DNA of 64,000 nucleotides. Source: Flagellimonas aurea. GTDB taxonomy: Bacteria; Bacteroidota; Bacteroidia; Flavobacteriales; Flavobacteriaceae. The translations under genes and the position numbers were made by a program. Where the stretch lies: contig NZ_JAFLNL010000001.1 of the NCBI RefSeq assembly GCF_017313785.1, positions 434,001-498,000 on the forward strand, in the 5' to 3' direction. Positions 14,024 through 24,608 of the stretch are shown piece after piece (position 1 is the stretch's first letter; each line of letters begins with the position of its first letter). The notes below the pieces were generated by a model, which saw only the letters and a list, made by a program, of their open reading frames with translations, was not told the DNA's origin and did not search any database.

Positions 14024-15229
14024 TTGAACTTTCCGCTGTATATCGCAAAACGCTACCTACGGTCAAAAAGCAGCCAAAATGCGGTAAATATCATCAATTT
14101 CATTACTTTTTTGGTGATTGTGATAGGTTCCGCGGCCCTTTTTATCGTGCTTTCCGCTTTTGCCGGTCTAAAGACGTTCAGCCTTTCCTTTTCCAATACT
14201 TTTGATCCCGATCTGAAAGCTTCGCCCACTACAGGCAAGCATTTTAGCATTTCCGCGGAGGAAGAATCGGCCCTTGCAGAAATTGAGGGATTGGCCAATT
14301 TTTCCAAGGAGTTGGAAGAGCGGGCCTACCTTACCTATAAAGAAAAAAGTACGATTGGTTATATTAAAGGAGTGGACGAAAACTATAGGGCCGTTACCGG
14401 AGTGGACAGCACCCTTATATTCGGAAATTGGGGGTCGGATGTTAACAATGGTGTTATTGGGATTGGTATCTACAACCTATTGGGCGTGCCCATGAACAAT
14501 AGGACCGCGATGGAAGTTTTGGTTCCCAAACCTGGCGAAGGTTCCTTTTCCCAACAAGGGTTCAATTCCAAGCCTTACGATGATCTTGCACTAGTGGTAA
14601 GCGGAGTGTATGCCGTGGAGGAATCTTTGGACAAAAAATACGTGTTTGCCCATCTTCCTTTGGTGCAAGAGCTGTTGCAGAAAGATAGCACCGAGGTTTC
14701 CGGTATCAATTTTAAATTGATGGATAATGCCTCTCCGGATGATGTCCGAAATTCCATAAATGCCGTTTTGGGCGAAAAAGCATCCGTTCTAACGCGCAGG
14801 GAGCAAAATACATCGCTTTACCGGATGCTGAACACCGAAAATTTAGCGACCTATTTGATTTTCACCTTGGTGCTCATCATCGCGCTTTTTAATGTTGTTG
14901 GGGCAATCATCATGATGATTTTGGATAAACAACAAAACTCCAAAACACTGTTCAGTTTGGGTACTACCATTAAGGAACTGCGCCGTATCTATTTTATACA
15001 AGGGTTGTTGGTCACTTCTTTTGGTGGGTTGATAGGCGTTGCCCTAGGAAGTTTATTGATTGGGTCACAATTAGCCTTCGGATGGTTGAAGATCACGCCG
15101 TCGTTGGCCTATCCCGTCGAGTTCAATGTCATCAACTTGTTGATTGTAGTCGGAACCATTGTGGTTTTGGGAGTTATTTCCTCAAAAATTGCGAGCAGCC
15201 GAATTACCGAAAAATTGATTTCCGCTTAA
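14024..15229 (+). CDS. FtsX-type ABC transporter permease, LolC/LolE-like
   Basis: A 401-residue inner-membrane protein with the MacB/FtsX layout: one N-terminal helix (about 21-45), a ~220-residue periplasmic domain, then three helices near the C-terminus (about 275-300, 320-345 and 368-392). LolC/LolE proteins extract lipoproteins from the inner membrane for transfer to the outer membrane. The matching ATPase LolD is not in this window. It starts with TTG 2 bp after the rbfA stop, the only start that includes the conserved IAKRYLRSK opening. The 3' end overlaps the convergent dusB gene by 4 bp. Confidence 0.82.
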   Translation: MNFPLYIAKRYLRSKSSQNAVNIINFITFLVIVIGSAALFIVLSAFAGLKTFSLSFSNTFDPDLKASPTTGKHFSISAEEESALAEIEGLANFSKELEERAYLTYKEKSTIGYIKGVDENYRAVTGVDSTLIFGNWGSDVNNGVIGIGIYNLLGVPMNNRTAMEVLVPKPGEGSFSQQGFNSKPYDDLALVVSGVYAVEESLDKKYVFAHLPLVQELLQKDSTEVSGINFKLMDNASPDDVRNSINAVLGEKASVLTRREQNTSLYRMLNTENLATYLIFTLVLIIALFNVVGAIIMMILDKQQNSKTLFSLGTTIKELRRIYFIQGLLVTSFGGLIGVALGSLLIGSQLAFGWLKITPSLAYPVEFNVINLLIVVGTIVVLGVISSKIASSRITEKLISA

Positions 15230-16218
15230 GCGAACTGAAAATTCCCGAATTTTTCCTCAACCTCCTCAAACGCGGCAAACACATCCGCGGCTTCGTCGCT
15301 GGTCACCATTTTCATGCGGTATTCCTTAAAGTGCGGAATGCCCTTAAAATAGTTGGTATAGTGCCTTCTAGTTTCAAAAACGCCCAGTTTTTCACCCTTC
15401 CAATCAATGGCCATTTGTAGGTGCCTGCGGGCCGCGTCCACGCGTTCTTGCATGGTAGGAGGTGCCAAGTGCCCGCCTGTTTTAAAGTAGTGCTTCACTT
15501 CCTTAAAAAACCAAGGGTAACCAATGCTTGCCCTACCGATCATGGCTCCGTCCAGCCCGTATTCGTCGCGCATTTTAACCGCTGCTTCGGGGGTGTCCAC
15601 ATCACCGTTGCCGAATACAGGAATGTGCATGCGTTGGTTGTTCTTCACCTCGGCAATGGGCTTCCAATCGGCCTCGCCCTTGTACATCTGCACGCGGGTA
15701 CGACCATGGATGGAGATGGCCTCGATACCAACATCTTGAAGACGCTCGGCTACCTCAACTATTTTGATGGAGTTGTTGTCCCAGCCCAAACGGGTCTTTA
15801 CGGTCACAGGCAATTTGGTACGCTTCACGATTTCTTCGGTCAGCTTGACCATCAAGGGAATATCCCTTAAAATACCTGCACCTGCATTTTTGCAGACCAC
15901 CTTTTTTACGGGACAGCCAAAATTGATGTCGATAATGTCCGGGTTGGATTTTTCCACGATATCCACCGCCTGAAGCATGGAGTCCAGTTCGGCACCAAAA
16001 ATCTGGATGCCCACGGGACGTTCTTTTTCATAAATGTCCAGTTTGATGACACTTTTGGCAGCATCCCTGATCAATCCTTCGGAAGAAATAAATTCGGTAT
16101 ACACCACATCGGCGCCCTGCTCCTTGCACAGTTTACGAAAAGGAGGGTCGCTTACATCTTCCATCGGAGCAAGAAGAAGCGGGAAATCAGGGAGTTCTAT
16201 GTTTCCAATTTTTGGCAA
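15226..16218 (-). CDS. dusB: tRNA-dihydrouridine synthase
   Basis: A 330-residue FMN-dependent TIM-barrel enzyme that reduces uridines in the D loop of tRNA. Visible motifs are LAPMEDVSDPPFRKLC at the start, DINFGCPVKKVVCKNAGAGIL with the catalytic Cys, ISIHGRTRVQMYKGEADW, and DGAMIGRASIGYPWFF in the phosphate-binding part. The sequence suits the DusB group found in Bacteroidota. It converges with the permease gene, sharing a TTAA for the two stop codons. A TACTTTTG promoter element precedes it. Confidence 0.93.
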   Translation of the reverse strand: MPKIGNIELPDFPLLLAPMEDVSDPPFRKLCKEQGADVVYTEFISSEGLIRDAAKSVIKLDIYEKERPVGIQIFGAELDSMLQAVDIVEKSNPDIIDINFGCPVKKVVCKNAGAGILRDIPLMVKLTEEIVKRTKLPVTVKTRLGWDNNSIKIVEVAERLQDVGIEAISIHGRTRVQMYKGEADWKPIAEVKNNQRMHIPVFGNGDVDTPEAAVKMRDEYGLDGAMIGRASIGYPWFFKEVKHYFKTGGHLAPPTMQERVDAARRHLQMAIDWKGEKLGVFETRRHYTNYFKGIPHFKEYRMKMVTSDEAADVFAAFEEVEEKFGNFQFA

Positions 16219-16239
16219 ATCCTACAGGTTTTTGGACTG

Positions 16240-16247
16240 CAAAAGTA
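16240..16247 (-). promoter_or_regulatory. -7 element (TACTTTTG) for dusB
   Basis: TACTTTTG on the minus strand matches TAnnTTTG, 21 bp ahead of the dusB ATG. Confidence 0.55.
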
Positions 16248-16270
16248 CAAAATAGCTTAGAACCAGAAAG

Positions 16271-18691
16271 CTAGTTCTGCGATTGAAGTCGATCGCGCTC
16301 ATTTTTATCGATTCCGCGCTGGTTGTCCTCCAATCGGAAATTTCCGAAATTATAGGTAAAGCCAAAGCGGATAAACTGCGTTTCGGGGCGTCTGCGGTAA
16401 AAATTGTCCTGGTTGAGGTACTGCGAACGATACGTGGGCACGTATTGCTCCAAAATATCCTCGGCGGCGAGCGATAAGGTGATCTTATTATCAAACAGCG
16501 TTTTCCTCAAGCCAATGGTCACATTGAACTGCTCGTCCGACACATACGAACCATATAGGAATTGTGAAACATAGGTCGCCGCCACTTCGCCCGTAAAGGT
16601 CCCGTCCTTGGACAGAGTCAAATAATTGCCCAAATAGGCATACACTCCGTTCACTTCGTTGGTGAATGGGACGTTTCCGCTCTCCTCGGCCAAAAAGGTC
16701 TCTTCTTCGTGGAACAGGGAAGTATAGGCATACAGGAACCAAGGGGGCAAAATGGATTTGCTCACGGTAAAGTCCAACCCGTAGGATTGACTCTCAAGAA
16801 CATTCTGCTTGATCTCCACCAAGGTTTGATTCTCATTGTCCTGAAATACGAGATAGGCAATGTTCCTACCGTTGTCCCGATAGTACACATCAAAGAAGTA
16901 TTCACTGTTGAGCGTATAGTTGACGTTGAAATTGTTGCTGAAACTTGGTCGCAATCTGGGATTTCCCTCTTCAAAATCATTTTCATTGTAAAAAAAACGG
17001 AAAGGGTTCAGGTCATTGTACTTGGGCCTGTCAATATTTCGTCCATAATCAAAGGAAAAGCTATGCTTATCCGATGGTGAATAGAGCACATACACCGAAG
17101 GAAAGGGTTCGAAAAAATCTTGGGTGTTGTTTTCTCCCAAAGTAATGGAGTTTCCTTCCGCCTTGGTCAGCTCTCCGCGAACCCCCAGTTTCATCGACCA
17201 TTTGTCCCAGTTTTTTACAAAGCTCAAATAGGCAGCATACACATCTTCATCATAAATGTATCGGTCCGATTGTGATGCATCAACCGTACTGCTGGACCCA
17301 TTGAAATTGAAAAAGTTCATCGTGTTTTCTGAGGTAATCGATGACATCTTGGCCCCGGATTCAAAAGAAGCATTTCCGATAGGTGTGGAGTAGTCCAGTT
17401 GTCCCGTAAAAATTTTGATCTCTTGATCCGAATCGGTGTCAAACCCAAAATCCCTCAAAAAAGTACCATCGGCGTCAAAATAAGCAGAAGATAAGCGCTG
17501 GAACATTTCACCATTAAAATAGGTATAGTGACCATTGGCCCTGATCTGCGCTCCTTCTTTTTTTAGCTTGTGCACGTAGGTAAGATCGAATGCCAAGTTG
17601 GTGTTGTCCATGTTCGCATTGTTCTCCGTGGTAAATGTTGAATCCAATTGTGCCTGGCCGTTCCGCATTTCGTTGTTGAGCAAGGTCTCCTGTTCTTGGT
17701 CTAGATTGAAAAGCAGGTTGGAAGTGACATTCAAACTGTTCCGGTCATCAAAATCATAATCCAAAATAAAGCTGGCATTTTGCGACTGTGACCTATCTGT
17801 CTGGTTATAATCCGTATCCCAAATCGAGAAAACTTCATCGGAACCATCTATATAATTGATGCCCTTTTTGGTTTTGTTGATTTCCTTTTTTGGATTGATG
17901 GTATAGTTGGCAAACAAGTTCAGCTTGTCTGTTTTGTAGTAGTGACTGGTTCCAATGCTGAACTTTGGAAAAACGGCCTGTGTGAAGGTTCCGTTGATGC
18001 TGCCCTTATAACCGGGCACAATGTTCTTACTGGTAACGATATTCAAAATAGGGCCTCCTTCGGCATCATAACTAGCGGGCGGGTTGGCTATCACTTCCAC
18101 TGATTTGATGTTGGTGCCCGAAAGCCCTTGTAATAGATCTTGGACCTCTTGACCTGAGAGCTGCACCTTTCTATCGTTGAGATAGACCGTAGCATTTTGG
18201 CCACGGATCATTAAATTATCTTGATTGACAATGACCCCTGGCGTATTTTTAAGGATATCCCACGACGTGCCTTGTGAAACCACGGTGTTTTCGACTGTAA
18301 AGACCAGTCTGTCCGGTAATCTTTGGAGCTTTGGACGTTGCGCGGTGACCACCACTTCGTCCAACTCATTGCTTTCCATTGGAATGATCAAGGCCCCTAA
18401 TGAAACGTCTTTTGTAATGTCCAGCGCCCTTGGCTCAGAGCCGCTTCCCACATAGCTCGCCTGCAACAAATAGAGATTGGCCTCTACCCCGGTTAGCTTA
18501 AAAAACCCTTCCTCATCGGCAGAACTCCCTTGAACAAACGTCGAATCAACAGCTTCGAGCAAAAGAATGTTCGCATAAGGAACCACTTGATTTTGTTCGT
18601 CGACAACCTTTCCGGTAATGGTAAAGGTTTGGCCGTACGCGCCACAAATTGTAAAGGACACCCATAAAACAATAGAGGTGAGGTTCTTCAT
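16271..18691 (-). CDS. outer-membrane beta-barrel family protein (TonB-receptor-like)
   Basis: An 806-residue protein: signal peptide (ends CGAYGQ), carboxypeptidase-like regulatory domain (about 24-105), a plug-like part with ELDEVVVTAQRPKLQRLPDRLVFTVEN and IRGQNATVYLNDRKV, then a large barrel of the OMP_b-brl_3 type ending FIRFGFTYNFGNFR plus a short charged tail. This family resembles TonB receptors but has no defined substrate, and is not paired here with a SusD-like gene. It stands alone between dusB and the divergent lepA. A TAGATTTG -7 element precedes it. Confidence 0.85.
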   Translation of the reverse strand: MKNLTSIVLWVSFTICGAYGQTFTITGKVVDEQNQVVPYANILLLEAVDSTFVQGSSADEEGFFKLTGVEANLYLLQASYVGSGSEPRALDITKDVSLGALIIPMESNELDEVVVTAQRPKLQRLPDRLVFTVENTVVSQGTSWDILKNTPGVIVNQDNLMIRGQNATVYLNDRKVQLSGQEVQDLLQGLSGTNIKSVEVIANPPASYDAEGGPILNIVTSKNIVPGYKGSINGTFTQAVFPKFSIGTSHYYKTDKLNLFANYTINPKKEINKTKKGINYIDGSDEVFSIWDTDYNQTDRSQSQNASFILDYDFDDRNSLNVTSNLLFNLDQEQETLLNNEMRNGQAQLDSTFTTENNANMDNTNLAFDLTYVHKLKKEGAQIRANGHYTYFNGEMFQRLSSAYFDADGTFLRDFGFDTDSDQEIKIFTGQLDYSTPIGNASFESGAKMSSITSENTMNFFNFNGSSSTVDASQSDRYIYDEDVYAAYLSFVKNWDKWSMKLGVRGELTKAEGNSITLGENNTQDFFEPFPSVYVLYSPSDKHSFSFDYGRNIDRPKYNDLNPFRFFYNENDFEEGNPRLRPSFSNNFNVNYTLNSEYFFDVYYRDNGRNIAYLVFQDNENQTLVEIKQNVLESQSYGLDFTVSKSILPPWFLYAYTSLFHEEETFLAEESGNVPFTNEVNGVYAYLGNYLTLSKDGTFTGEVAATYVSQFLYGSYVSDEQFNVTIGLRKTLFDNKITLSLAAEDILEQYVPTYRSQYLNQDNFYRRRPETQFIRFGFTYNFGNFRLEDNQRGIDKNERDRLQSQN

Positions 18692-18711
18692 TAGAGGTTA
18701 GGGTTGAGCAT

Positions 18712-18719
18712 CAAATCTA
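18712..18719 (-). promoter_or_regulatory. -7 element (TAGATTTG) for the barrel protein
   Basis: TAGATTTG on the minus strand matches TAnnTTTG and lies 20 bp ahead of the ATG at 18691. Confidence 0.55.
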
Positions 18720-18793
18720 AGAAATTATTTCTGAGCGAAATACGAAGGAATTTTCTTATTGAGAAAAAACCGTTTACAGGTATTTAAAACAAT

Positions 18794-18801
18794 TATATTT
18801 G
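18794..18801 (+). promoter_or_regulatory. -7 element (TATATTTG) for lepA
   Basis: TATATTTG matches TAnnTTTG. It lies inside any longer lepA frame starting at 18759, which supports the ATG at 18843 as the true start. Confidence 0.6.
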
Positions 18802-18842
18802 CAGTTGATTATATCCCTTTTTTAGGGTATGTTATTGTTGAT

Positions 18843-20639
18843 ATGGAGAAGATCAGGAATTTTTGCATCATTGCGCACATAGACCACGGTAAAAGTACCT
18901 TGGCAGACCGTTTGTTGGATTTTACAGGCTCGGTGACCGAACGCGAAAAACAAGACCAATTGTTGGATAATATGGACTTGGAGCGTGAAAGGGGAATTAC
19001 CATCAAGAGCCACGCCATTCAGATGGACTATATGCACAATGGGGAAAAATATGTGCTCAATTTGATCGACACTCCCGGTCATGTGGACTTCTCTTATGAA
19101 GTTTCCCGTTCCATTGCTGCCTGTGAAGGTGCCCTTTTAGTGGTTGATGCGGCACAAAGTATCCAGGCGCAGACCATATCCAACCTTTATTTGGCGCTGG
19201 AAAACGATTTGGAGATCATTCCCGTGCTCAACAAGGTCGACCTTCCAAGTGCCAACCCGGAAGAGGTTACCGACGATATCGTGGACCTTTTGGGGTGCAA
19301 ACCGGAAGAAGTGATTCCCGCCAGTGCAAAAACAGGGATTGGAATCGCAGAGATTTTGACCGCAATCATTGACAGGATACCTCCTCCGAAAGGAAATCGT
19401 GACGAGCCCTTACAAGCCTTGGTATTTGATTCCGTTTATAACCCATTTAGAGGGGTTGAGACCTATTTTAGGGTGATGAACGGTGAAATCACCAAAGGAC
19501 AGAAAATAAAATTTGTAGCGACCGGCAGGTCGTATGAGGCCGATGAAATCGGAACCTTGAAACTTACGCAACATCCCAAACAGAAGATCTCAACCGGGGA
19601 TGTGGGGTACTTGATCACCGGCATCAAAGATGCCCGTGAGGTAAAGGTCGGTGATACCATTACCGATTCGGCCAACCCTACGAAAAACCCGATCGGTGGT
19701 TTCGAGGATGTGAAGCCCATGGTTTTCGCCGGAATCTACCCAGTTGACACCGAAGATTTTGAAGATCTGCGCTCCTCCATGGAGAAGCTTCAGCTTAACG
19801 ATGCTTCCCTTGTCTTCACCCCTGAAAGCAGTGCCGCATTGGGCTTTGGTTTCCGCTGCGGGTTCTTGGGCATGTTGCACATGGAGATCATCCAAGAGCG
19901 TCTGGAGCGCGAGTTCGATATGACCGTAATCACTACGGTGCCCAACGTAAGCTACCACGCCTATACCACAAAGGACAGGGAAACAGCCGTTATCGTAAAC
20001 AACCCGTCCGACCTTCCCGACCCATCGACCGTAGACCGTGTTGAGGAGCCTTACATAAAGGCCACCATTATCACCAAGTCGGATTTTGTTGGGAACGTAA
20101 TGTCCCTATGTATAGAGAAACGGGGACAGATCGTTAACCAGACCTATTTGACCACGGAAAGGGTAGAGCTTATTTTTGACATGCCCTTGGCCGAGATCGT
20201 TTTTGATTTTTATGACCGCTTAAAGACCGTTTCAAAAGGTTATGCTTCTTTTGATTATTCGCCCATTGGCATGCGAGTGTCCAAACTGGTTCGGGTAGAT
20301 ATCCTTTTGAACGCCCAACCCGTGGATGCTTTATCCGCATTGGTCCATTTTGACAATGCACATACCATCGGTAAAAAAATGTGCGAGAAATTAAAGGAGC
20401 TTATTCCAAGGCAACAGTTCGATATCCCCATTCAAGCAGCAATCGGTTCCAAGATCATTTCCAGGGAAACCATTAAGGCGTTGCGAAAAGATGTTACCGC
20501 CAAATGTTACGGAGGTGATATTTCCCGTAAGCGTAAATTGTTGGAGAAGCAGAAAAAGGGTAAAAAACGTATGCGCCAAGTGGGCAACGTAGAAATTCCT
20601 CAACAAGCTTTTATGGCCGTTCTAAAACTGAACGATTAA
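18843..20639 (+). CDS. lepA: elongation factor 4 (LepA)
   Basis: A 598-residue translational GTPase, the normal family length when started at ATG 18843 ([18 protein letters not shown]). The G1 motif AHIDHGKS, G3 DTPGH and G4 NKVD are all intact. The downstream domains include [18 protein letters not shown] and the LepA-specific C-terminal domain with [24 protein letters not shown]. LepA acts on stalled or mis-translocated ribosomes and in 30S biogenesis. An upstream in-frame ATG (18759) would precede the predicted transcription start. Confidence 0.97.
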   Translation: MEKIRNFCIIAHIDHGKSTLADRLLDFTGSVTEREKQDQLLDNMDLERERGITIKSHAIQMDYMHNGEKYVLNLIDTPGHVDFSYEVSRSIAACEGALLVVDAAQSIQAQTISNLYLALENDLEIIPVLNKVDLPSANPEEVTDDIVDLLGCKPEEVIPASAKTGIGIAEILTAIIDRIPPPKGNRDEPLQALVFDSVYNPFRGVETYFRVMNGEITKGQKIKFVATGRSYEADEIGTLKLTQHPKQKISTGDVGYLITGIKDAREVKVGDTITDSANPTKNPIGGFEDVKPMVFAGIYPVDTEDFEDLRSSMEKLQLNDASLVFTPESSAALGFGFRCGFLGMLHMEIIQERLEREFDMTVITTVPNVSYHAYTTKDRETAVIVNNPSDLPDPSTVDRVEEPYIKATIITKSDFVGNVMSLCIEKRGQIVNQTYLTTERVELIFDMPLAEIVFDFYDRLKTVSKGYASFDYSPIGMRVSKLVRVDILLNAQPVDALSALVHFDNAHTIGKKMCEKLKELIPRQQFDIPIQAAIGSKIISRETIKALRKDVTAKCYGGDISRKRKLLEKQKKGKKRMRQVGNVEIPQQAFMAVLKLND

Positions 20640-20644
20640 CCGGT

Positions 20645-22423
20645 TTAGCTTCCCGGATTAAAAGGGAAAAAGTACGGTATCACAAAAGTGGCCGCTATCC
20701 AGATAATGATATTGAGCGGGGTCCCGACCTTTAAAAAATCATTGAATCTGTAATTCCCGGGCGCATACACCATGGTGTTCGTCGGATAGCTTACCGGGGT
20801 CATAAAGGTCAGGGAGCAGGCAAACATCACCGCCACCAAAAACGGTCTTTCGCTTATCCCCATCGCGGAGGCCAAACTGATGACTATCGGTGTCATCAAA
20901 GCGGCCGTGGCCTTGCTTGAAAGCACGTTGGTACTTAAAAAAGTAACCAGATATAATATGCTCAGGGTCACTTGGGCATGATAATTTCCCAGTGTCTGCT
21001 CTATAAATTGGGCTATTTTTTCGGCCCCACCAGTCTTTTCAAGGGCCGTTCCCATGGAAAGCACCCCTGCCATCATAAAAATTACTTTCCATTCCACCGC
21101 CTCGTATGCCTCTTTCGGTTTTAAGGTGGATGTGGCCACCAACAACAGAGCGCCGACCATACTGCTTATCAAAATAGAGGTAAGGTTGAGAGAGGCTGCA
21201 AGCACCACCCCTACTGCAATAACAATAGCTGGGATGGCTTTTTTATAATTTACCTTTGCATGCTTGTATTCGGAAAGGGCCACCACCAAGCCCTGCTCGA
21301 CCAGTGTGTCAACATCGGCCTCAGTGCCCAAAATCAGTAGCATATCGCCTTCCATCAACTTTACATCGGCCAATTTTTCATAAAGGATTTCCCCTCTTTG
21401 CCGGATGGCCAAAACCGACCCATTGTATTGCCTCCTAAAATTGAGCGAGCGTAAAGAGCCCTCGGTGAGCCTGGAGCCAAAGGGAACAATAACCTCATAA
21501 ATGTTTTTCTCCAGTTCTGATTCGTCAAACCGTTTGTCCCCTGTTACCCTATATCCTTTTATATCCCGGATAGCATTCAGTGTTTTTGGTGGTACAAGGA
21601 CCTTCATTACATCTCCTTCCAAAATGAATGTTTCGGGGCCGATACTTTTTTTGTTGAACCTATCCCTGGAAATGTCCAATATCTGCACGTTATAATCGTT
21701 GACCAATTTGGACATGTGCAAAGGTTTGTTGCTATCAGGACAATCTTTTTCGACCAATAGCTCGGTGATATACTTTTGGGCCTCTTTGGTAAGTACGTCC
21801 TGTTCCTTTTTTTGCTTTGGCAGTAGAAGCGGAGCCACAAAAAAGATATAGGCAAACCCAATGGTCGCCAAACAAAGTGCCGCCAGACTGAATTCGAACA
21901 TACCAAAACCTTCCAATCCATATTCTTGCGCGTAGCTGCTTACCAAAATGTTGGTGGAAGTGCCTATCAAGGTGCAGGTGCCTCCAAATAACGCCGAAAA
22001 AGAGATGGGAATCAACAACATCCCCGGGGCTATTTTGGTTTCCCTGCACACGGTCAACGCAATGGGCAAAAGCAGTGCCACTACGGCAGAATCGTTCACA
22101 AATGCGGAAAACATGCCCGCGATAAGACAAAAGGTGATCAGGGCAATGCTGTAATGTATTTTTGCCAGTTTTATGATTCGGTCGCTAAGCCCCCCCAGGA
22201 TACCGGAATTGAACACTCCGGCACTCACCACGAACATACACCCAAGGGTTATAGTGGCCGGATGGTTGAAGCCCGAAAAACCTTCTTTGGGACTAAGAAC
22301 ACCCGCCACTATGAACAGGGCCATAATGATGATGGAGGTGGTATCTATGGAGAAATAGTCCTTTATGAACAGGACGATTCCTATACAGATGATCACAATG
22401 GTAATAATCAAATCGCTGCCCAT
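20645..22423 (-). CDS. SLC13/DASS-family anion permease with two RCK_C domains
   Basis: A 592-residue inner-membrane protein. Two blocks of membrane helices carry the DASS signatures NDSAVVALLLP and GTSTNILVSS. Between them a ~170-residue cytoplasmic insert holds two TrkA-C/RCK_C domains (about residues 210-300 and 300-380, with EVIVPFGSRLTEGSLRSL and EGDMLLILGTEADVDTL). Such proteins import sulfate, dicarboxylates or similar anions with Na+; the insert probably senses a ligand. The substrate is not identifiable. It is followed on the same strand by the upstream-lying antiporter gene, 122 bp away. Confidence 0.85.
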   Translation of the reverse strand: MGSDLIITIVIICIGIVLFIKDYFSIDTTSIIIMALFIVAGVLSPKEGFSGFNHPATITLGCMFVVSAGVFNSGILGGLSDRIIKLAKIHYSIALITFCLIAGMFSAFVNDSAVVALLLPIALTVCRETKIAPGMLLIPISFSALFGGTCTLIGTSTNILVSSYAQEYGLEGFGMFEFSLAALCLATIGFAYIFFVAPLLLPKQKKEQDVLTKEAQKYITELLVEKDCPDSNKPLHMSKLVNDYNVQILDISRDRFNKKSIGPETFILEGDVMKVLVPPKTLNAIRDIKGYRVTGDKRFDESELEKNIYEVIVPFGSRLTEGSLRSLNFRRQYNGSVLAIRQRGEILYEKLADVKLMEGDMLLILGTEADVDTLVEQGLVVALSEYKHAKVNYKKAIPAIVIAVGVVLAASLNLTSILISSMVGALLLVATSTLKPKEAYEAVEWKVIFMMAGVLSMGTALEKTGGAEKIAQFIEQTLGNYHAQVTLSILYLVTFLSTNVLSSKATAALMTPIVISLASAMGISERPFLVAVMFACSLTFMTPVSYPTNTMVYAPGNYRFNDFLKVGTPLNIIIWIAATFVIPYFFPFNPGS

Positions 22424-22545
22424 ATTGCGCGTAATTTAGAGTTCCATTCTTTCTTTGGCCACCTATTTTTCTGTGCCGGCTCTATCAATGGTAAGTGAAT
22501 GGAATCGTCTCTAAACCATTTTCGATTCTTCTTCAGAAAACAATT

Positions 22546-24399
22546 TTACTCTTTCTCGGGATTCTTTTTCTCTTTTGTCTCTTCGATCTCTTTCCCCAAA
22601 TAAACCAATTTATAGCCCTCGCCTTTTGGGGTAAAGTCTTTACTGTTGGCGGGAATTATCTCAATACTGCCATCCGGGGCTTTGGTGAACAATGGAACGA
22701 TGTCCCTTTCTTCATAGGTAATGTCGATCAACTCGTCATAGTGCTCCTTGTCCTCCAAATCAATTTCATGGATGGTAGGGTGCTTACGGACCGTGTCCAT
22801 TAATTGAATAAAATCATCGGTATGCGAAAAAAGTCCTTCTTTTGGATTATTGTCCGGGTCGTTCACCTCTTCGGTGTTTACAAGCCTGAAGGCCCCGTTC
22901 TCCCCGAATTGTCTTTGAAACTTGTTGATCGCAAACTTGTTGATATCGGAATTGCCGGTCAAAGCCATTAAATACCCCATATCGTTGAGCTCGATGTTAT
23001 CGGTGAGGGTATCGGAGAAAATATTGGCCGTAATGGCCTCAAGCCCCAGTTTTTTCGCTTTTTCTACATTATTTTGGTTGTTGTCTATCAAAACCACGTG
23101 CCTATTGTTCTTCCTAAGGTAGTTCCCTATCAATCTGGAAAGTTTGGATGCCCCAATAATTAAGATACCTTCGGATTTCTTTAGAAAAACGCCGACCAAT
23201 TTTGCAAAAAAACGGGCCGTGGTCGCATTCAATAGTACCGTTCCCAGTACGATCATAAATACCAACGGGGTGATATATTCGGCACCTGCCTCTCCCCTTA
23301 ACACCAGTTTGGAGCCAAAAAGCGAAGCAATACCTGCCGCAACGATACCACGCGGGCCCACCCATCCTATAAAAAGCTTCTCGTTGAATTTTAAATTGGA
23401 CCCCTGTGAGCTCAGAAAGACCCCAATGGGCCGTATGATAAACACAATTACTGCGAAAAGTGCCACGGTGTTCCAATTATAAATAAGCTCCAGATCGCTG
23501 ATGTTGATATTGGCCGCCAACAGGATAAAAAGAATGGAAATCAACAACACGCTCAAGGACTCCTTAAAATATAGGAGCTCTTTGATATTGGGCAAGTTCA
23601 TATTTCCCATCACCATGCCCATGACCACCACGGCCAACAGACCGGATTCGTGTGCAAACAAGTCGGACTCCACATAAACAAGGAGTACCGTGCTCAATGA
23701 AACCACATTGAGCAGATAGTGCGGGATAAAATCCCTTTTAATGGCAAATGCCAATGCATGCGCAAATGTGAACCCAAAAGTAGTCCCGAACAGGATGATC
23801 TTACCGAACTCGATAAGTGCCGTTTGGGTAAAGGCCTGCCCTTCCCCAACACTAATAAACTCGAATACCAATACCGCGACCAAGGCCCCGATGGGGTCGA
23901 TAAGGATTCCTTCCCATTTGAGTACCGCCGAAACGTCCTTTTTCAAAGGAATGTTCCTAAGGATGGGAGTGATCACGGTAGGTCCCGTTACAATGATCAA
24001 ACCGGAGAACAAAAATGAAATTTGCCAAGAAAGGCCAAAAATATAGTGTGCGGCAACCCCTGCGCCAAAAAAGGTGACTATGGTACCAATGGTAATCAAT
24101 TTGGTGATAACCGGCCCCACATTGGATATCTCCGCCCTTTTTAGGGTCAATCCCCCTTCAAAAAGGATAACGCTAATGGCCAAGGACACAAAGTAATAAA
24201 GCCCCTCTCCCGGGAACAGTCCCTTTTCACCATTCCAAATCGGCTCTATCAGTTTTGATCCATCTTCGGTATATAAAGTAGCTATGGGGCCCACCAGCAA
24301 TCCTATCAAAATAAGGGGTAAGATTGCGGGGAGCTTAAAACGCCAAGCCACCCATTGTGCAATAATGCCAAGAATTATGATTCCAGCAAGTTCGAGCAT
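22546..24399 (-). CDS. CPA1/NhaP-type cation:proton antiporter with TrkA-N domain
   Basis: A 617-residue protein. The first ~400 residues form 12-13 membrane helices with CPA signatures (ILFEGGLTLKRAE, GILIDPIGALVAV with the transport Asp, and FIGWVGPRGIVAAG). A Rossmann TrkA-N domain follows (about 415-520, GILIIGASKLSRLIG and VVLIDNNQNNV), then a C-terminal regulatory tail rich in charge. It exchanges Na+ or K+ for H+ and is probably gated by a nucleotide. It lies 122 bp upstream of the SLC13 permease gene in the same direction. The pairing suggests joint ion/pH homeostasis. Confidence 0.87.
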   Translation of the reverse strand: MLELAGIIILGIIAQWVAWRFKLPAILPLILIGLLVGPIATLYTEDGSKLIEPIWNGEKGLFPGEGLYYFVSLAISVILFEGGLTLKRAEISNVGPVITKLITIGTIVTFFGAGVAAHYIFGLSWQISFLFSGLIIVTGPTVITPILRNIPLKKDVSAVLKWEGILIDPIGALVAVLVFEFISVGEGQAFTQTALIEFGKIILFGTTFGFTFAHALAFAIKRDFIPHYLLNVVSLSTVLLVYVESDLFAHESGLLAVVVMGMVMGNMNLPNIKELLYFKESLSVLLISILFILLAANINISDLELIYNWNTVALFAVIVFIIRPIGVFLSSQGSNLKFNEKLFIGWVGPRGIVAAGIASLFGSKLVLRGEAGAEYITPLVFMIVLGTVLLNATTARFFAKLVGVFLKKSEGILIIGASKLSRLIGNYLRKNNRHVVLIDNNQNNVEKAKKLGLEAITANIFSDTLTDNIELNDMGYLMALTGNSDINKFAINKFQRQFGENGAFRLVNTEEVNDPDNNPKEGLFSHTDDFIQLMDTVRKHPTIHEIDLEDKEHYDELIDITYEERDIVPLFTKAPDGSIEIIPANSKDFTPKGEGYKLVYLGKEIEETKEKKNPEKE

Positions 24400-24608
24400 T
24401 GTCTAAGTTTTGTGGAAATTTACAGTTTTTCTTTTAGATAATCATTCCCCAATGTATCGGCAGCGCAATAGGAAAGCCCATATTTGCCCAAACACTGCCG
24501 GATTTAACGAAACTCGTCCCCTTTTTGTTAAAATACGGCCAATATATCCTAATTTTTTCGCCGTTTGGATGGTGCTTTTCTTATTTTGCACCCCATTTTA
24601 CTTTCGGA

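Noticed and set aside
18759..18842. 28-codon N-terminal extension of LepA
   Set aside because: The -7 promoter element lies inside it and LepA homologues begin at the MEKIRNF position.
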